Shown: piece after piece, positions 24,988 through 33,425 of the stretch | Position numbering within the stretch: the stretch's first letter is position 1 | Layout: every line of letters begins with the position of its first letter | NCBI GenBank assembly: GCA_902794535.1 | Contig: CADBHQ010000006.1 | Span: 1-64,000, forward strand | DNA: 64,000 nucleotides | Direction: 5' to 3' | Source: Fibrobacter succinogenes | GTDB taxonomy: Bacteria; Fibrobacterota; Fibrobacteria; Fibrobacterales; Fibrobacteraceae | Translations under genes and position numbers: made by a program | Notes under the pieces: model-generated | What the model was told of the DNA's origin: nothing | Databases searched by the model: none | Seen by the model: the letters and a program-made list of their open reading frames with translations, nothing else

Positions 24988-26676
24988 ATGGATATTGCGC
25001 TGTACAATAGTATTTATCTTGATTTTAGGTCCAAGCTCCTGGGCCCTATTTTCAGTACAGAAGAAATATTCGCCACTTTAGCAAGAAACCTGGCTCCCCT
25101 AGCAAAAATCGCAAATATCGGCTACATCAACTGCTTGTATTACGCACCGGTCAGCCAATTTGCCCCTAACGGGATTTCCGGGGAATTCACTGCCTTCCAC
25201 GACAAGCAAAATCTGCCGGAAAAGCCTGCCAACCCCGACTTTTCCGAAACCATGACCACGGGCGAACAGGGATCCTTCACCTTCCAGGCCCACCCCATCC
25301 AAGGACACGCCTTTACCGACGACGAAAGACAGGTCGTCCAACTCCTCAGTTGGGACTTCTTTATTCTTTCGGGCCGGGCACGGCTCATGGGCAACACCCG
25401 CAAGGCGGCCATTTCGGATCCCATGACCGGGGCATACAACCAGGCAGGTATTTTCGCTTTCACGCAGCAGTTTATTGGCGACAACCTCAAAGATTATACC
25501 GGCCACTTTATTAACCTCAAGAATTTTAGGTACATCAACAAGGCCTTGGGCAACAATATGGGCGACCTCGCCCTTAAGATGTATGTCAAGCAGATTCTCC
25601 TGTTCCTTGACAATGCCGAAATGATTGCCCGACTCGGTGGCGACAACTTCTTTGTTTTGACCAAGAAAAGCCACCATCAAGAATTTATCGACAGGTTTAC
25701 CGTTTGCGAATTGACTGCAAGCCAGGGACCAAAGCCTCTGAATATTCGCCTGCAGACACGCATTGGCGTATACCATATCGAAGACAACGTGATTGTCGGT
25801 GACGCCCTGAACAATTGCGCCATCGCTATGCAGGCTGCAAGAATCATCAAAACTCGCGACGTGGTATACTTTACCAAGGAAATGCAAATTCAGTCCATTC
25901 ACCAGAGAGAAATCTCGACTGAATTCCATAACGCCATGCGTAACCGCGAACTGGTCGTGTTCTACCAGCCCAAGGTCTGCCTCGAAAATAACCGCATCAA
26001 TGGCGCCGAAGCCTTGGCTCGCTGGGTCCGCCACAAGACCATCATTCCGCCCATGGACTTCATTCCGGTTCTGGAACGCGAAGGCACCATTTGCGAATTG
26101 GACTTTTACGTTTTCGAAACGGCCTGCAACGACATCAGCGAATGGCTCAAAGCAGGCATTACGCCCGTGTGCATTTCTTCAAACTTCTCGAAGCTGCACT
26201 TGCGCAACGAAAACTTTGCCGACCGCATTCTCGAAATCCTGCGTAAGTACGAAATCGAAGGCAAGTACATCGAAGTGGAACTGACCGAAGTGTCCGACTT
26301 TGATGACACGATTGCCATGCAGAAATTCATCGACATCATGCGCAAGAATGGCATCGGAGTTGCCATCGATGACTTTGGCACCGGCTATTCTACCCTGAAT
26401 GTGCTCAAGGATTACAACATCAGCGTTGTAAAAATTGACAAGTCGCTGTTGAATAACATCGGTAAAGAAAACTCCCACGATGAAATCGTCCTGAGAAACG
26501 TGGTCAAAATGGCCAGCGAACTAAACAAGGACGTAATCGCTGAAGGTGTAGAAACTCAAGAACAGGCTGATTACCTAAAGCGAATCAACTGCGGCAGCGC
26601 CCAGGGCTTCCTTTTCGACAAGCCGTTGGTCCGCGACGATTTCTTAAAGCGTCTCGTTGACGGATATATTTACTAA
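24988..26676 (+). CDS. EAL-domain c-di-GMP phosphodiesterase with degenerate GGDEF domain
   Basis: Cytosolic 562-residue signalling protein with no membrane segments. The N-terminal region (1-150) may be GAF-like. It is followed by a GGDEF-like domain whose signature is LGGDNF instead of GG[DE]EF, so it is probably not a cyclase. The EAL domain (about 315-560) keeps residues needed to cleave c-di-GMP: EALARW, SSNFSKL (Asn), EVELTE (Glu), IDDFGTGYS (Asp-Asp), VKIDKS (Lys), AEGVET (Glu) and AQGFLF (Gln). ATG 24988 is chosen for the gagg site; a TTG at 24958 would lengthen it by ten residues. Its inputs are unknown; the window also encodes an HD-GYP protein. Confidence 0.9.
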   Translation: MDIALYNSIYLDFRSKLLGPIFSTEEIFATLARNLAPLAKIANIGYINCLYYAPVSQFAPNGISGEFTAFHDKQNLPEKPANPDFSETMTTGEQGSFTFQAHPIQGHAFTDDERQVVQLLSWDFFILSGRARLMGNTRKAAISDPMTGAYNQAGIFAFTQQFIGDNLKDYTGHFINLKNFRYINKALGNNMGDLALKMYVKQILLFLDNAEMIARLGGDNFFVLTKKSHHQEFIDRFTVCELTASQGPKPLNIRLQTRIGVYHIEDNVIVGDALNNCAIAMQAARIIKTRDVVYFTKEMQIQSIHQREISTEFHNAMRNRELVVFYQPKVCLENNRINGAEALARWVRHKTIIPPMDFIPVLEREGTICELDFYVFETACNDISEWLKAGITPVCISSNFSKLHLRNENFADRILEILRKYEIEGKYIEVELTEVSDFDDTIAMQKFIDIMRKNGIGVAIDDFGTGYSTLNVLKDYNISVVKIDKSLLNNIGKENSHDEIVLRNVVKMASELNKDVIAEGVETQEQADYLKRINCGSAQGFLFDKPLVRDDFLKRLVDGYIY

Positions 26677-26745
26677 CACCCAAAGTGCTAATTTAGTTGG
26701 CAGAACTTAGCTAGTAGAGATTCTATTTGCTATATTCATTCTACA

Positions 26746-26937
26746 ATGAAGAATCTCGTTCACGATAGAAAGATATGCCTTGCCTGTGCAGGCTGTGTAG
26801 GGACATGCCCTAAAATGGCGCTCGACATGTACGGGCTTGATTTGCAGATTGATCACGAAAAATGCATCAAGTGCGGCATTTGCACTAGAACATGCCCCGT
26901 AGGCGCATTAAAAATCGTGGAGGTGAACGATGCTTGA
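26746..26937 (+). CDS. Small two-cluster [4Fe-4S] ferredoxin
   Basis: A 63-residue ferredoxin with two Cys motifs, CLACAGCVGTCP and CIKCGICTRTCP, each expected to bind a [4Fe-4S] cluster. It overlaps the next gene, a geranylgeranyl-reductase-like flavoprotein, by eight bases, so it is very likely that enzyme's electron donor. No strong ribosome site is seen before ATG 26746. Confidence 0.9.
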   Translation: MKNLVHDRKICLACAGCVGTCPKMALDMYGLDLQIDHEKCIKCGICTRTCPVGALKIVEVNDA

Positions 26938-28132
26938 TTCCCGTTACGATGTCGTAGTCATTGGTGCCGGCCCCGGCGGTTGTGTTGCAGCCCGCAATTT
27001 GGCTCGCGCAGGCCACAAAGTGCTGTTGCTTGAAAAGCGCGAAAAGATCGGTTACCCCGTACGCTGTGGCGAAGCGAGCACGACGCTTGCCGACTTGAAG
27101 ACTTACGGTCCGATTGACGACAGCTGCATCGAAAGCATTATTAACGGGCTCTACATTTATGGCCCTGGTGGCGTGAACATTGAAGTTCCCAAGCCCGCCA
27201 CCGGCATCATGCTCAATCGCGAAATTTTTGACCCGTGGCTTGCAAAGCTTGCTGCCGATGATGGCGCCCAAGTAGAGACATGTGCCCGCGCCGAATTCGT
27301 AAGCAATGTCGAAGGCGATGAACGCATGGTCCGCGTTGTCCTCGGTAAAGGCGACGGCAACGGAAGCGTCACCGAAACGGCCACTCAAGAAATTTATGCA
27401 AAGATGGTCATCGCCGCCGATGGCGTTGAAAGCCGTATCGGTCGCATCGTCGGTCTGGACTGCGGACAAAAAGTAATGCAGACCTGCACAGGCGTCGACA
27501 TTCAGGTGCAAGGTCTTTTGACCAGGCCCGACTACTTGACCTTCTGGCAGGGCCACGACTTTATTAACGACGGCTACATCTGGAGTTTCCCGAAACAGAA
27601 GTCTAACGTCACAAACTTCGGCGCAGGATTCTTGATAACCAACAAGAACCGTCCGAACATTCTCGAAGTCACCATGGATTGGCTAGAAAAGCTTTTCCCG
27701 GGTGCAAAAATCAATCATACCGTCGGCGGAGTCATTCCTGTTTCGAGCGTTCTCAAGAATTATACGCTTGACCGTTTCGCCCTCGTGGGCGATGCCGCCC
27801 ACCACACCAACCCGCTCACGGGTGGTGGCATTGCTGCCGCAATGAGGGCGGGCAGATTCTGCGCCGAATACGTCGACCAAGGTCTTAAGGCGAACAACCT
27901 CTCGAAGGAATTCTTGAAGCAGTACGAAAACCGTTGCTACGGTTACTTCGGCAAGATGCACGACTTCGAATACAAGTTCCGCAGGTTCCTGCTCGCAATC
28001 AACCACGCAGACCAAATCGAGCTTTACAAGGTCCTGCAAGGCTTCGCTCTTAGTGGATACAAAAAGAGCGCCTTCCTCAAGACGCCCATTAAGACAACCA
28101 AGTTCCTGTACAAGTTCTGGAAGTTCAAGTAG
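26930..28132 (+). CDS. Geranylgeranyl reductase family flavoprotein
   Basis: FAD-dependent oxidoreductase of 400 residues. It has an N-terminal dinucleotide-binding motif (VVVIGAGPGGCVAARNLARAGHKVLLLEK), the family's KIGYPVRCGEAS motif with the active-site-type Cys, IAADGVESRIGR in the middle and the second FAD motif FALVGDAAHHTNPLTGGGI. Family members saturate isoprenoid chains of lipids or quinones, often with a ferredoxin partner, which is encoded directly upstream here. The start has a strong ggagg site inside the ferredoxin gene. The substrate is unknown; a menaquinone or polyprenyl side chain is a reasonable guess. It converges with the next gene, with three bases between. Confidence 0.88.
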   Translation: MLDSRYDVVVIGAGPGGCVAARNLARAGHKVLLLEKREKIGYPVRCGEASTTLADLKTYGPIDDSCIESIINGLYIYGPGGVNIEVPKPATGIMLNREIFDPWLAKLAADDGAQVETCARAEFVSNVEGDERMVRVVLGKGDGNGSVTETATQEIYAKMVIAADGVESRIGRIVGLDCGQKVMQTCTGVDIQVQGLLTRPDYLTFWQGHDFINDGYIWSFPKQKSNVTNFGAGFLITNKNRPNILEVTMDWLEKLFPGAKINHTVGGVIPVSSVLKNYTLDRFALVGDAAHHTNPLTGGGIAAAMRAGRFCAEYVDQGLKANNLSKEFLKQYENRCYGYFGKMHDFEYKFRRFLLAINHADQIELYKVLQGFALSGYKKSAFLKTPIKTTKFLYKFWKFK

Positions 28133-28135
28133 TCG

Positions 28136-28861
28136 CTAAAACAATTCGTCTACTTTTGTTTTGGCAAGCACGCGGTTGTAAATAATCCGCTTGCCTTTTA
28201 CGCCATCGGTAGCGCACACATGATCTGTGGGCGGTTTCAAGATTGAAGTCACCAAATGAGCTGCCACCGTTTCGGCATGCACAGGGCGCACGTAGGCAGG
28301 AATCCATTCAGGATGTCTCCCGATTGTCTTTTGCAACAGTTCTTCGCCAAAGCGTCTGTCCTTATGTTTGCCAAGCAACAATGACGGGCGAACAAGCGTA
28401 AGCGTTTCAAAGCCCATCATGTCAAGGCCTTCCTCCAATTGCCCCTTAAGGCGATTGTAGAAGTACGGCGAATGACTGTCGGCACCCATGGCACTCACGC
28501 ACAAGAAGTTTTTCACCCCAGCCTTTTTGGCAATGGCCGCAAGCTTAAGAGGAAGTCTCAAGTCAATTTTTTCTTGAGCGGCCTTGCTCCCCGCCTGTTT
28601 CCTTGTTGTACCCAAGCAACAGACGACTGCATCACAACCGACAAAGCCTGCATAGAAAAACATTCGCAAAGCATCGTTATCTTGTTCAAAATCAACTTGC
28701 TTAAAGTCTAATTTCGATGCCCCTTCAAGAATTCCAAGATCGTTCAAATCAGGGATCTTCCTTACAGGGCAAAAAACTCGCACGACCTGCGGGAGGCGCA
28801 CGAGTAATTTCAAGACATTTTTGCCAACAAGGCCCGTAGAGCCTAAAACAGCAATTTTCAT
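28136..28861 (-). CDS. NAD(P)-binding atypical SDR (NmrA/HTATIP2-like)
   Basis: A 241-residue Rossmann-fold protein. The nucleotide motif VLGSTGLVGKNVLKLL is at the N-terminus and VVCCLGTTRKQAGS follows strand 4. Later motifs are FLCVSAMGADSHSPYFYNRLKGQLEEGL, with Tyr and Lys spaced as in the YxxxK of SDRs (YNRLK), and TLVRPSLLLGKH. The family includes redox sensors and oxidoreductases; the substrate is not predictable. Only eight bases separate it from the lipoprotein phosphatase gene upstream, so the two are probably co-transcribed. Confidence 0.8.
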   Translation of the reverse strand: MKIAVLGSTGLVGKNVLKLLVRLPQVVRVFCPVRKIPDLNDLGILEGASKLDFKQVDFEQDNDALRMFFYAGFVGCDAVVCCLGTTRKQAGSKAAQEKIDLRLPLKLAAIAKKAGVKNFLCVSAMGADSHSPYFYNRLKGQLEEGLDMMGFETLTLVRPSLLLGKHKDRRFGEELLQKTIGRHPEWIPAYVRPVHAETVAAHLVTSILKPPTDHVCATDGVKGKRIIYNRVLAKTKVDELF

Positions 28862-28869
28862 TGTATTAT

Positions 28870-30012
28870 CTACGGATTCTGCAGAGCGGCGAGAGAATCA
28901 AGCGTAGCCTGATGCTTTTCGGTATACATATAACCTAATTCGATTCCACGAACCGGGAGCAATGTCACGAGGTTTGCTTCATCTACGACCACGGCCATAC
29001 CAGACAGGTAGTTTGCCCACTTGCCACTTTCATAGAACTTCAGGTCAACCGTTCTATTAGAAGCATAGGCAACCAGCGGTTCAATCAGAAGGTCATGAGA
29101 GATAAGAACGTTCACGCGCTTCCAGTTCGGCAGATTTGCCAAGATGACTTCATTCACGAACTGGTCGCCACGCGGCATCAGTTCATACAAGTATTCAGGA
29201 ATCTTGTCCTTGGTGAATCGAGACGGATTCGGATCGTCATAAGCCCAAGAAGAAATGAACTTCCAGGAACCGCCACGGTTTCTCACAAAGGCATCCATCG
29301 TATCTGTCGGCACCTTCAAGAAGTAGCCGCCATTGATGCCTTCCCAAGTAACCACTTCGACGCCTGTTTCACCGCGACCCTTGGCAATGTTTTCAGCCGT
29401 CGTGCGGGTGCGGATAAAATCAGTCGAAGAGTAATAGAAAGATTCATCGCCACCGGCAAGCTTGGCACCGACACTCAAAGCCTGCTGCACGCCCTTTTCG
29501 GTCAAGAGCGATTCCTGACCTTCGCTCGTTTCGCGTTCGGCATGACGCATCACAAATACCAACTTAGAGGTCGCCGGCACAGCATTGTAGACATCGCCCA
29601 CATCGTAGAAGCCCGTGCTATCCGGAGCAACAGCCAAGCCAGCAGCAGCCGGGTCACGGTTGAACGAAGACACCGTTGTTGCAGGGTCCGGGTTGACAAC
29701 AGGATCCGTCGAAGTTACAGTCGTATCCGTCGGGGTTTCCGGGTTCGTTACAGGGTCGGTCGGATTGGTAGCCGGATCGGTCGAAGGGTCGGTAGTCGGG
29801 TTCGTTGCCGGATCAGTCGAAGGATCCGTCGTAGGATTAGTAGCGGGATCGGTCGTAGTCGAAGGATCAGTCGGGGTACCTTGTTCGGGAACATCGGTAG
29901 ATGTCGGCGTAGAATTAGAAGAATCGTCACCACAACCAGCAATAATAACCGTAATAAATGCCGCGCAAATCATGGGTAAAGCCTTGCGGGCAACAAACTT
30001 TTTCATATTCAT
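28870..30012 (-). CDS. Lipoprotein with Thr/Pro repeat linker and histidine phosphatase domain
   Basis: Exported 380-residue protein. The lipobox is VIIAGC near residue 27, followed by a long Thr/Pro/Asp/Asn linker with a 12-residue unit (TNPTTDPSTDPA) repeated about twice and variants (about 45-110). The C-terminal domain belongs to the histidine phosphatase (phosphoglycerate mutase-like) superfamily: VMRHAERET is the RHG-like catalytic His motif, SSTDFIRTRTTAENIAKG the second Arg region and VLISHDLLIEPL the second catalytic His. The start ATG 30012 has a gagga site. An extracytoplasmic phosphatase is likely; the substrate is unknown. Confidence 0.87.
   Translation of the reverse strand: MNMKKFVARKALPMICAAFITVIIAGCGDDSSNSTPTSTDVPEQGTPTDPSTTTDPATNPTTDPSTDPATNPTTDPSTDPATNPTDPVTNPETPTDTTVTSTDPVVNPDPATTVSSFNRDPAAAGLAVAPDSTGFYDVGDVYNAVPATSKLVFVMRHAERETSEGQESLLTEKGVQQALSVGAKLAGGDESFYYSSTDFIRTRTTAENIAKGRGETGVEVVTWEGINGGYFLKVPTDTMDAFVRNRGGSWKFISSWAYDDPNPSRFTKDKIPEYLYELMPRGDQFVNEVILANLPNWKRVNVLISHDLLIEPLVAYASNRTVDLKFYESGKWANYLSGMAVVVDEANLVTLLPVRGIELGYMYTEKHQATLDSLAALQNP
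29740..29880. repeat. In-gene tandem repeat coding the Thr/Pro linker
   Basis: Degenerate repeats of about 36 bases within the lipoprotein phosphatase gene, built from gtcggat/gtagcgggatcggtc-like subunits and coding the TDPxTNP linker. Such tracts tend to vary in copy number between strains. Confidence 0.6.
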
Positions 30013-30132
30013 CGTTTTTTCCTCTAGTTTATTATCTATTCCCCTAATTTAACTATTTGCTCCACACAAAACCCGTAAATATTTCTAAACTTAATGGTGT
30101 AAAATTTTAACCCTAACCCATAGGACCGTCTT

Positions 30133-32607
30133 ATGGCAAAAACATTCAAAAAAGCAGAAGAAGTGACCGTGCTCGGCAACGACGCGGAATCATTCCGTAA
30201 GGCCTTTACCGACCACATCCACCACACGCTCGCCCGTAACAGTGCGACCGTGACCGACCACGAAAAGTTCTTGGCCGTCGCTTACGCCGTGCGCGACCGT
30301 CTCGTGGACCGCTGGATCAAGACGCAGGAAACCTACTACCAGAAAGACGTGAAGCGCGTCTACTATCTGTCCCTCGAATTTTTGATTGGCCGTACCCTCG
30401 GCAACTCCGTTCTGAACCTCGACGTCGAAAGCGCCGTGACCGAAGCTCTTGACGAACTCGGCATGACTCTCGAAGAACTCCGCGAACAAGAAGTCGACGC
30501 CGGTCTCGGTAACGGTGGCCTCGGCCGCTTGGCCGCTTGCTTCCTCGATTCCATGGCAACGCTCGAACTCCCGGCTACCGGTATGGGTATTCGCTATGAA
30601 TACGGTATGTTCAGCCAGAAGATCGTGAACGGCGAACAAGAAGAACAGCCGGATAACTGGCTGCGCCTCACCAACCCGTGGGAAATCGCCCGCCCGTCGA
30701 ACGAAGTCAAGGTGCCCATGTACGGCTACGTGGTCAGCTGGATGGACGAAAAGGGCAAGCTCCGCAATCGTTGGGAAACCAAGGACTACGTGCTCGCTCT
30801 CCCCTACGACACTCCGATTCCGGGTTACAAGAACAACACCGTGAACAACCTGCGCCTCTGGAGCGCCAAGTCTACCGACGACTTCGGCCTCAGCTACTTC
30901 AACAACGGTGACTACATCGCCGCTGTGCAGGACATGGAACTTTCTGAAACCATTTCCAAGGTGCTCTACCCGAACGACGCTTCCATGAACGGTAAGGAAC
31001 TGCGCCTCAAACAGCAGTACTTCCTCTGCTCTGCATCGCTGCAGGACATCATCCGCCGCTTCAAGAAGCTCCACGAAGGCGAATGGAAGGTGTTCCCTGA
31101 AAAGGTCGCCATCCAGTTGAACGACACGCACCCGGCAATTTCTATCGCCGAAATGATGCGCATCTTGCTCGACGAAGAAAACCTGGAATGGGACGAAGCT
31201 TGGGAAATCGTGACGCACACGTTTGCTTACACGAACCACACCTTGATGCCCGAAGCTCTCGAAAAGTGGCCGGTCAGTCTCTTCGAAAAGCTGTTGCCAC
31301 GTCACCTCCAGATCATTTACGAAATCAACGCACGCTTCCTGCGTCAGGTGTCCCTCAAGTGGCCCGGCGACAACGCTCGCCTCGCCCGCATGAGCCTCAT
31401 CGAAGAAGGCGGCTGCAAGATGGTCCGCATGGCGTACCTCTCCATCGTGGGTTCGTTCGCCGTGAACGGTGTCGCAGCACTCCACTCCGACCTCTTGAAG
31501 ACCACGCTCTTCAAGGACTTCTACGAACTGTGGCCTGAAAAGTTCAACAACAAGACGAACGGCGTGACGCCGCGTCGCTGGGTCCGCAAGGCTAACCCGG
31601 CTATGTCCGAACTCATCAGCTCCAAGATCGGCGAAGGCTGGGTCAAGGACCTCGACGAACTCAAGAAGCTCGAAAAGTTTGCGAAGGACGCCAAGTTCCA
31701 GAAGGAATTCATGGCTGTCAAGAAGCAGAACAAGGAACGCCTCGCCAAGTACCTCAAGGCAACGCAGGGCGTCGATGTCGACGTGAACACGTTCTTCGAC
31801 GTGCAGGTCAAGCGTATCCACGAATACAAGCGCCAGCTCCTGAACATTCTGCATGCCATTCACCTGTACATCCAGCTGAAGGACGGCAAGGAAATCATGC
31901 CGCGTACCATCATGATCGGTGGTAAGGCCGCTCCGGGTTACTGGATGGCAAAGCAGATCATCCGCCTCGCTAACGCCGTGGCCGCAATCATCGATGCTGA
32001 CCCGATTTGCAAGGGCAAGCTCAAGATGGTGTTCCTCGAAAACTACCGCGTGTCTTTCGCCGAAAAGATTATTCCGGCCGCAGACCTCTCCGAACAGATT
32101 TCGACCGCAGGCACCGAAGCTTCCGGTACCGGCAACATGAAGTTCGCCTTGAACGGTGCACTCACCATCGGCACGCTCGACGGCGCTAACGTTGAAATGA
32201 AGGAAGAAGTCGGCGACGACAACATCTTCATCTTCGGCCTCACTGTGGAAGAAGTGACTGATCTCCTTGCCAAGGGTTATCGTCCGCGCGACTTCTACGA
32301 ACACGACGACGATCTCCGCCGCGTGATCGACCTGATCGCTTCTGGCTTCTTCAGCCCGGATCGTCCGGACCTGTTCAAGCACATTGCCGACAAGCTCCTC
32401 ACCAACGACAACTACCTGCTCTGCGCAGACTTCCGCAGCTACATTGACATGCAGAAGAAGGTCGCCGAGGAATACCAGGACAAGAAGACCTGGGCCGAAA
32501 AGGCAATCCTGAACGTCGCTCGCATGGGCAAGTTCAGTTCCGACCGTACCATCAAGCAGTACGCCGAAGAAATCTGGAACGCCAAGGGCTGCAGCATCAA
32601 GCTGTAG
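30133..32607 (+). CDS. glgP: Glycogen/alpha-glucan phosphorylase
   Basis: Cytosolic PLP enzyme that releases glucose 1-phosphate from alpha-1,4-glucans. The 824 residues fit the family. Clear blocks are YYLSLEFLIGRTLGNSV, GLGNGGLGRLAACFLDSMAT, YGMFSQKIVNGEQEEQPD, LNDTHPAISIAEMMRI, GVTPRRWV and the PLP-lysine region EASGTGNMKFALNGALTIGT with DGANVEM. The start is ATG 30133 behind taggac. It is followed by a 13-base-type repeat, a hairpin and a strong terminator. Glycogen storage is typical of Fibrobacter. No anomalies. Confidence 0.97.
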   Translation: MAKTFKKAEEVTVLGNDAESFRKAFTDHIHHTLARNSATVTDHEKFLAVAYAVRDRLVDRWIKTQETYYQKDVKRVYYLSLEFLIGRTLGNSVLNLDVESAVTEALDELGMTLEELREQEVDAGLGNGGLGRLAACFLDSMATLELPATGMGIRYEYGMFSQKIVNGEQEEQPDNWLRLTNPWEIARPSNEVKVPMYGYVVSWMDEKGKLRNRWETKDYVLALPYDTPIPGYKNNTVNNLRLWSAKSTDDFGLSYFNNGDYIAAVQDMELSETISKVLYPNDASMNGKELRLKQQYFLCSASLQDIIRRFKKLHEGEWKVFPEKVAIQLNDTHPAISIAEMMRILLDEENLEWDEAWEIVTHTFAYTNHTLMPEALEKWPVSLFEKLLPRHLQIIYEINARFLRQVSLKWPGDNARLARMSLIEEGGCKMVRMAYLSIVGSFAVNGVAALHSDLLKTTLFKDFYELWPEKFNNKTNGVTPRRWVRKANPAMSELISSKIGEGWVKDLDELKKLEKFAKDAKFQKEFMAVKKQNKERLAKYLKATQGVDVDVNTFFDVQVKRIHEYKRQLLNILHAIHLYIQLKDGKEIMPRTIMIGGKAAPGYWMAKQIIRLANAVAAIIDADPICKGKLKMVFLENYRVSFAEKIIPAADLSEQISTAGTEASGTGNMKFALNGALTIGTLDGANVEMKEEVGDDNIFIFGLTVEEVTDLLAKGYRPRDFYEHDDDLRRVIDLIASGFFSPDRPDLFKHIADKLLTNDNYLLCADFRSYIDMQKKVAEEYQDKKTWAEKAILNVARMGKFSSDRTIKQYAEEIWNAKGCSIKL

Positions 32608-32660
32608 TTTAGACGAGAGACTAGAGAACGCTCACTGCGTTCGCTACAGACGAGAGATTA
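32608..32660. repeat. tagacgagaga-type repeat, copy after glgP
   Basis: Pattern tttagacgagaga, then a hairpin (gaacgc 32626-32631 / gcgttc 32637-32642), then ctacagacgagaga. The same layout with a different hairpin occurs at 62979-63028 after the LRR gene. It lies directly downstream of a stop codon in both cases. Confidence 0.7.
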
Positions 32661-32688
32661 GGTCGCGATTTCTATCGCGACCTTTCTT
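32661..32688 (+). terminator. Terminator of glgP
   Basis: Stem ggtcgcga (32661-32668) / tcgcgacc (32675-32682) with a six-base loop, followed by tttctt. Confidence 0.88.
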
Positions 32689-32734
32689 ATATGACCGCTC
32701 GGCTCTATTGCAATTATAAAATGTGATATCGCCT

Positions 32735-32825
32735 CGCTACCACCTAAAGGTGGCCATACCCACGTAAGTGCTAAAGCACTAAGTGGTCAAAGGTCGCCAT
32801 CACGGCACGCTTACGCCGTGCCGCT
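32735..32825. repeat. Array of three hairpins upstream of the deacylase gene
   Basis: Three stem-loops follow each other: ccacct/aggtgg with an AA loop (32740-32753); agtgct/agcact with an AA loop and an outer cac/gtg (32761-32785); and cggcac/gtgccg or the alternative cacggc/gccgtg (32801-32823). Several loops have the form CT-AA-AG, as in the 215-bp element. It is probably a repetitive extragenic element or a 5' leader; no coding content. Confidence 0.6.
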
Positions 32826-32865
32826 TATGGCTCACGATGTTATATTTGGGCCAAAGGACATTTTT

Positions 32866-33366
32866 ATGGAAATCAAGAAGACGAATGCGGCGAGAATTTT
32901 AGACCGCCAGAAAATTTCTTACGAGCTCATCCCCTACAAGGTCGACGAAAACGACCTGGGTGCGCAACATGTCGCCGACAGTCTCGGCGAAGATATCAAT
33001 CAAGTTTTCAAGACGATTCTCGTTCACGGCGACAAGATTGGCTACCTCGTGTGCGTGGTACCGGGCAACCTGGAAGTGGACTTGAAAGGTGCCGCCAAGG
33101 TGAGCGGCAACAAAAAGATTGACACTGTTCCGCTCAAGGATTTGACGCCGCTGACCGGCTACATTCGTGGCGGTTGCAGTCCGCTCGGTCTCAAGAAAAA
33201 CTTCCCGATTTTCATTCACGAAACTGCGATGCAGTTCCCTTACATTTACGTGAGTGCTGGCGAGCGCGGCTTGCAACTGAAAGTTGCACCCGCCGACCTT
33301 GTGAAGGCGACACGCGCCACCGTGGGCGTGATCGCGCGAGTCCCGCCTGAAGCTCCGCAAGATTAA
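32866..33366 (+). CDS. YbaK/EbsC-type aminoacyl-tRNA deacylase
   Basis: Trans-editing enzyme family that hydrolyses mischarged tRNA, typically Cys-tRNA(Pro). The 166 residues match YbaK: TNAARILDRQKISYELIPYK at the start, a region with VFKTILVHGDKIGYLVCVVPGN, the catalytic-type Lys in KVSGNKKI, and the family signature GYIRGGCSPLGLKKNFPIFIHETA. ATG 32866 (aaagga upstream) is preferred; the longer frame from 32818 runs into the upstream hairpin array. The ProX type is less likely because of the GCSPLG motif. Confidence 0.92.
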   Translation: MEIKKTNAARILDRQKISYELIPYKVDENDLGAQHVADSLGEDINQVFKTILVHGDKIGYLVCVVPGNLEVDLKGAAKVSGNKKIDTVPLKDLTPLTGYIRGGCSPLGLKKNFPIFIHETAMQFPYIYVSAGERGLQLKVAPADLVKATRATVGVIARVPPEAPQD

Positions 33367-33374
33367 ATCAAACT

Positions 33375-33411
33375 AAAAAGCCTCTCCCAAAGGAGAGGCT
33401 TAAATTTTTTT
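33375..33411. terminator. Bidirectional terminator
   Basis: Eight-base stem gcctctcc (33380-33387) / ggagaggc (33392-33399), with a T run on the right (33405-33411) and an A run on the left (33375-33379). It serves the deacylase gene on + and the xylanase gene on -. Confidence 0.9.
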
Positions 33412-33425
33412 ATCGCTGCAAAGGA

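Noticed and set aside
30190..32382. 730-codon open frame opposite glgP
   Set aside because: Antisense shadow of a highly conserved glycogen phosphorylase gene.
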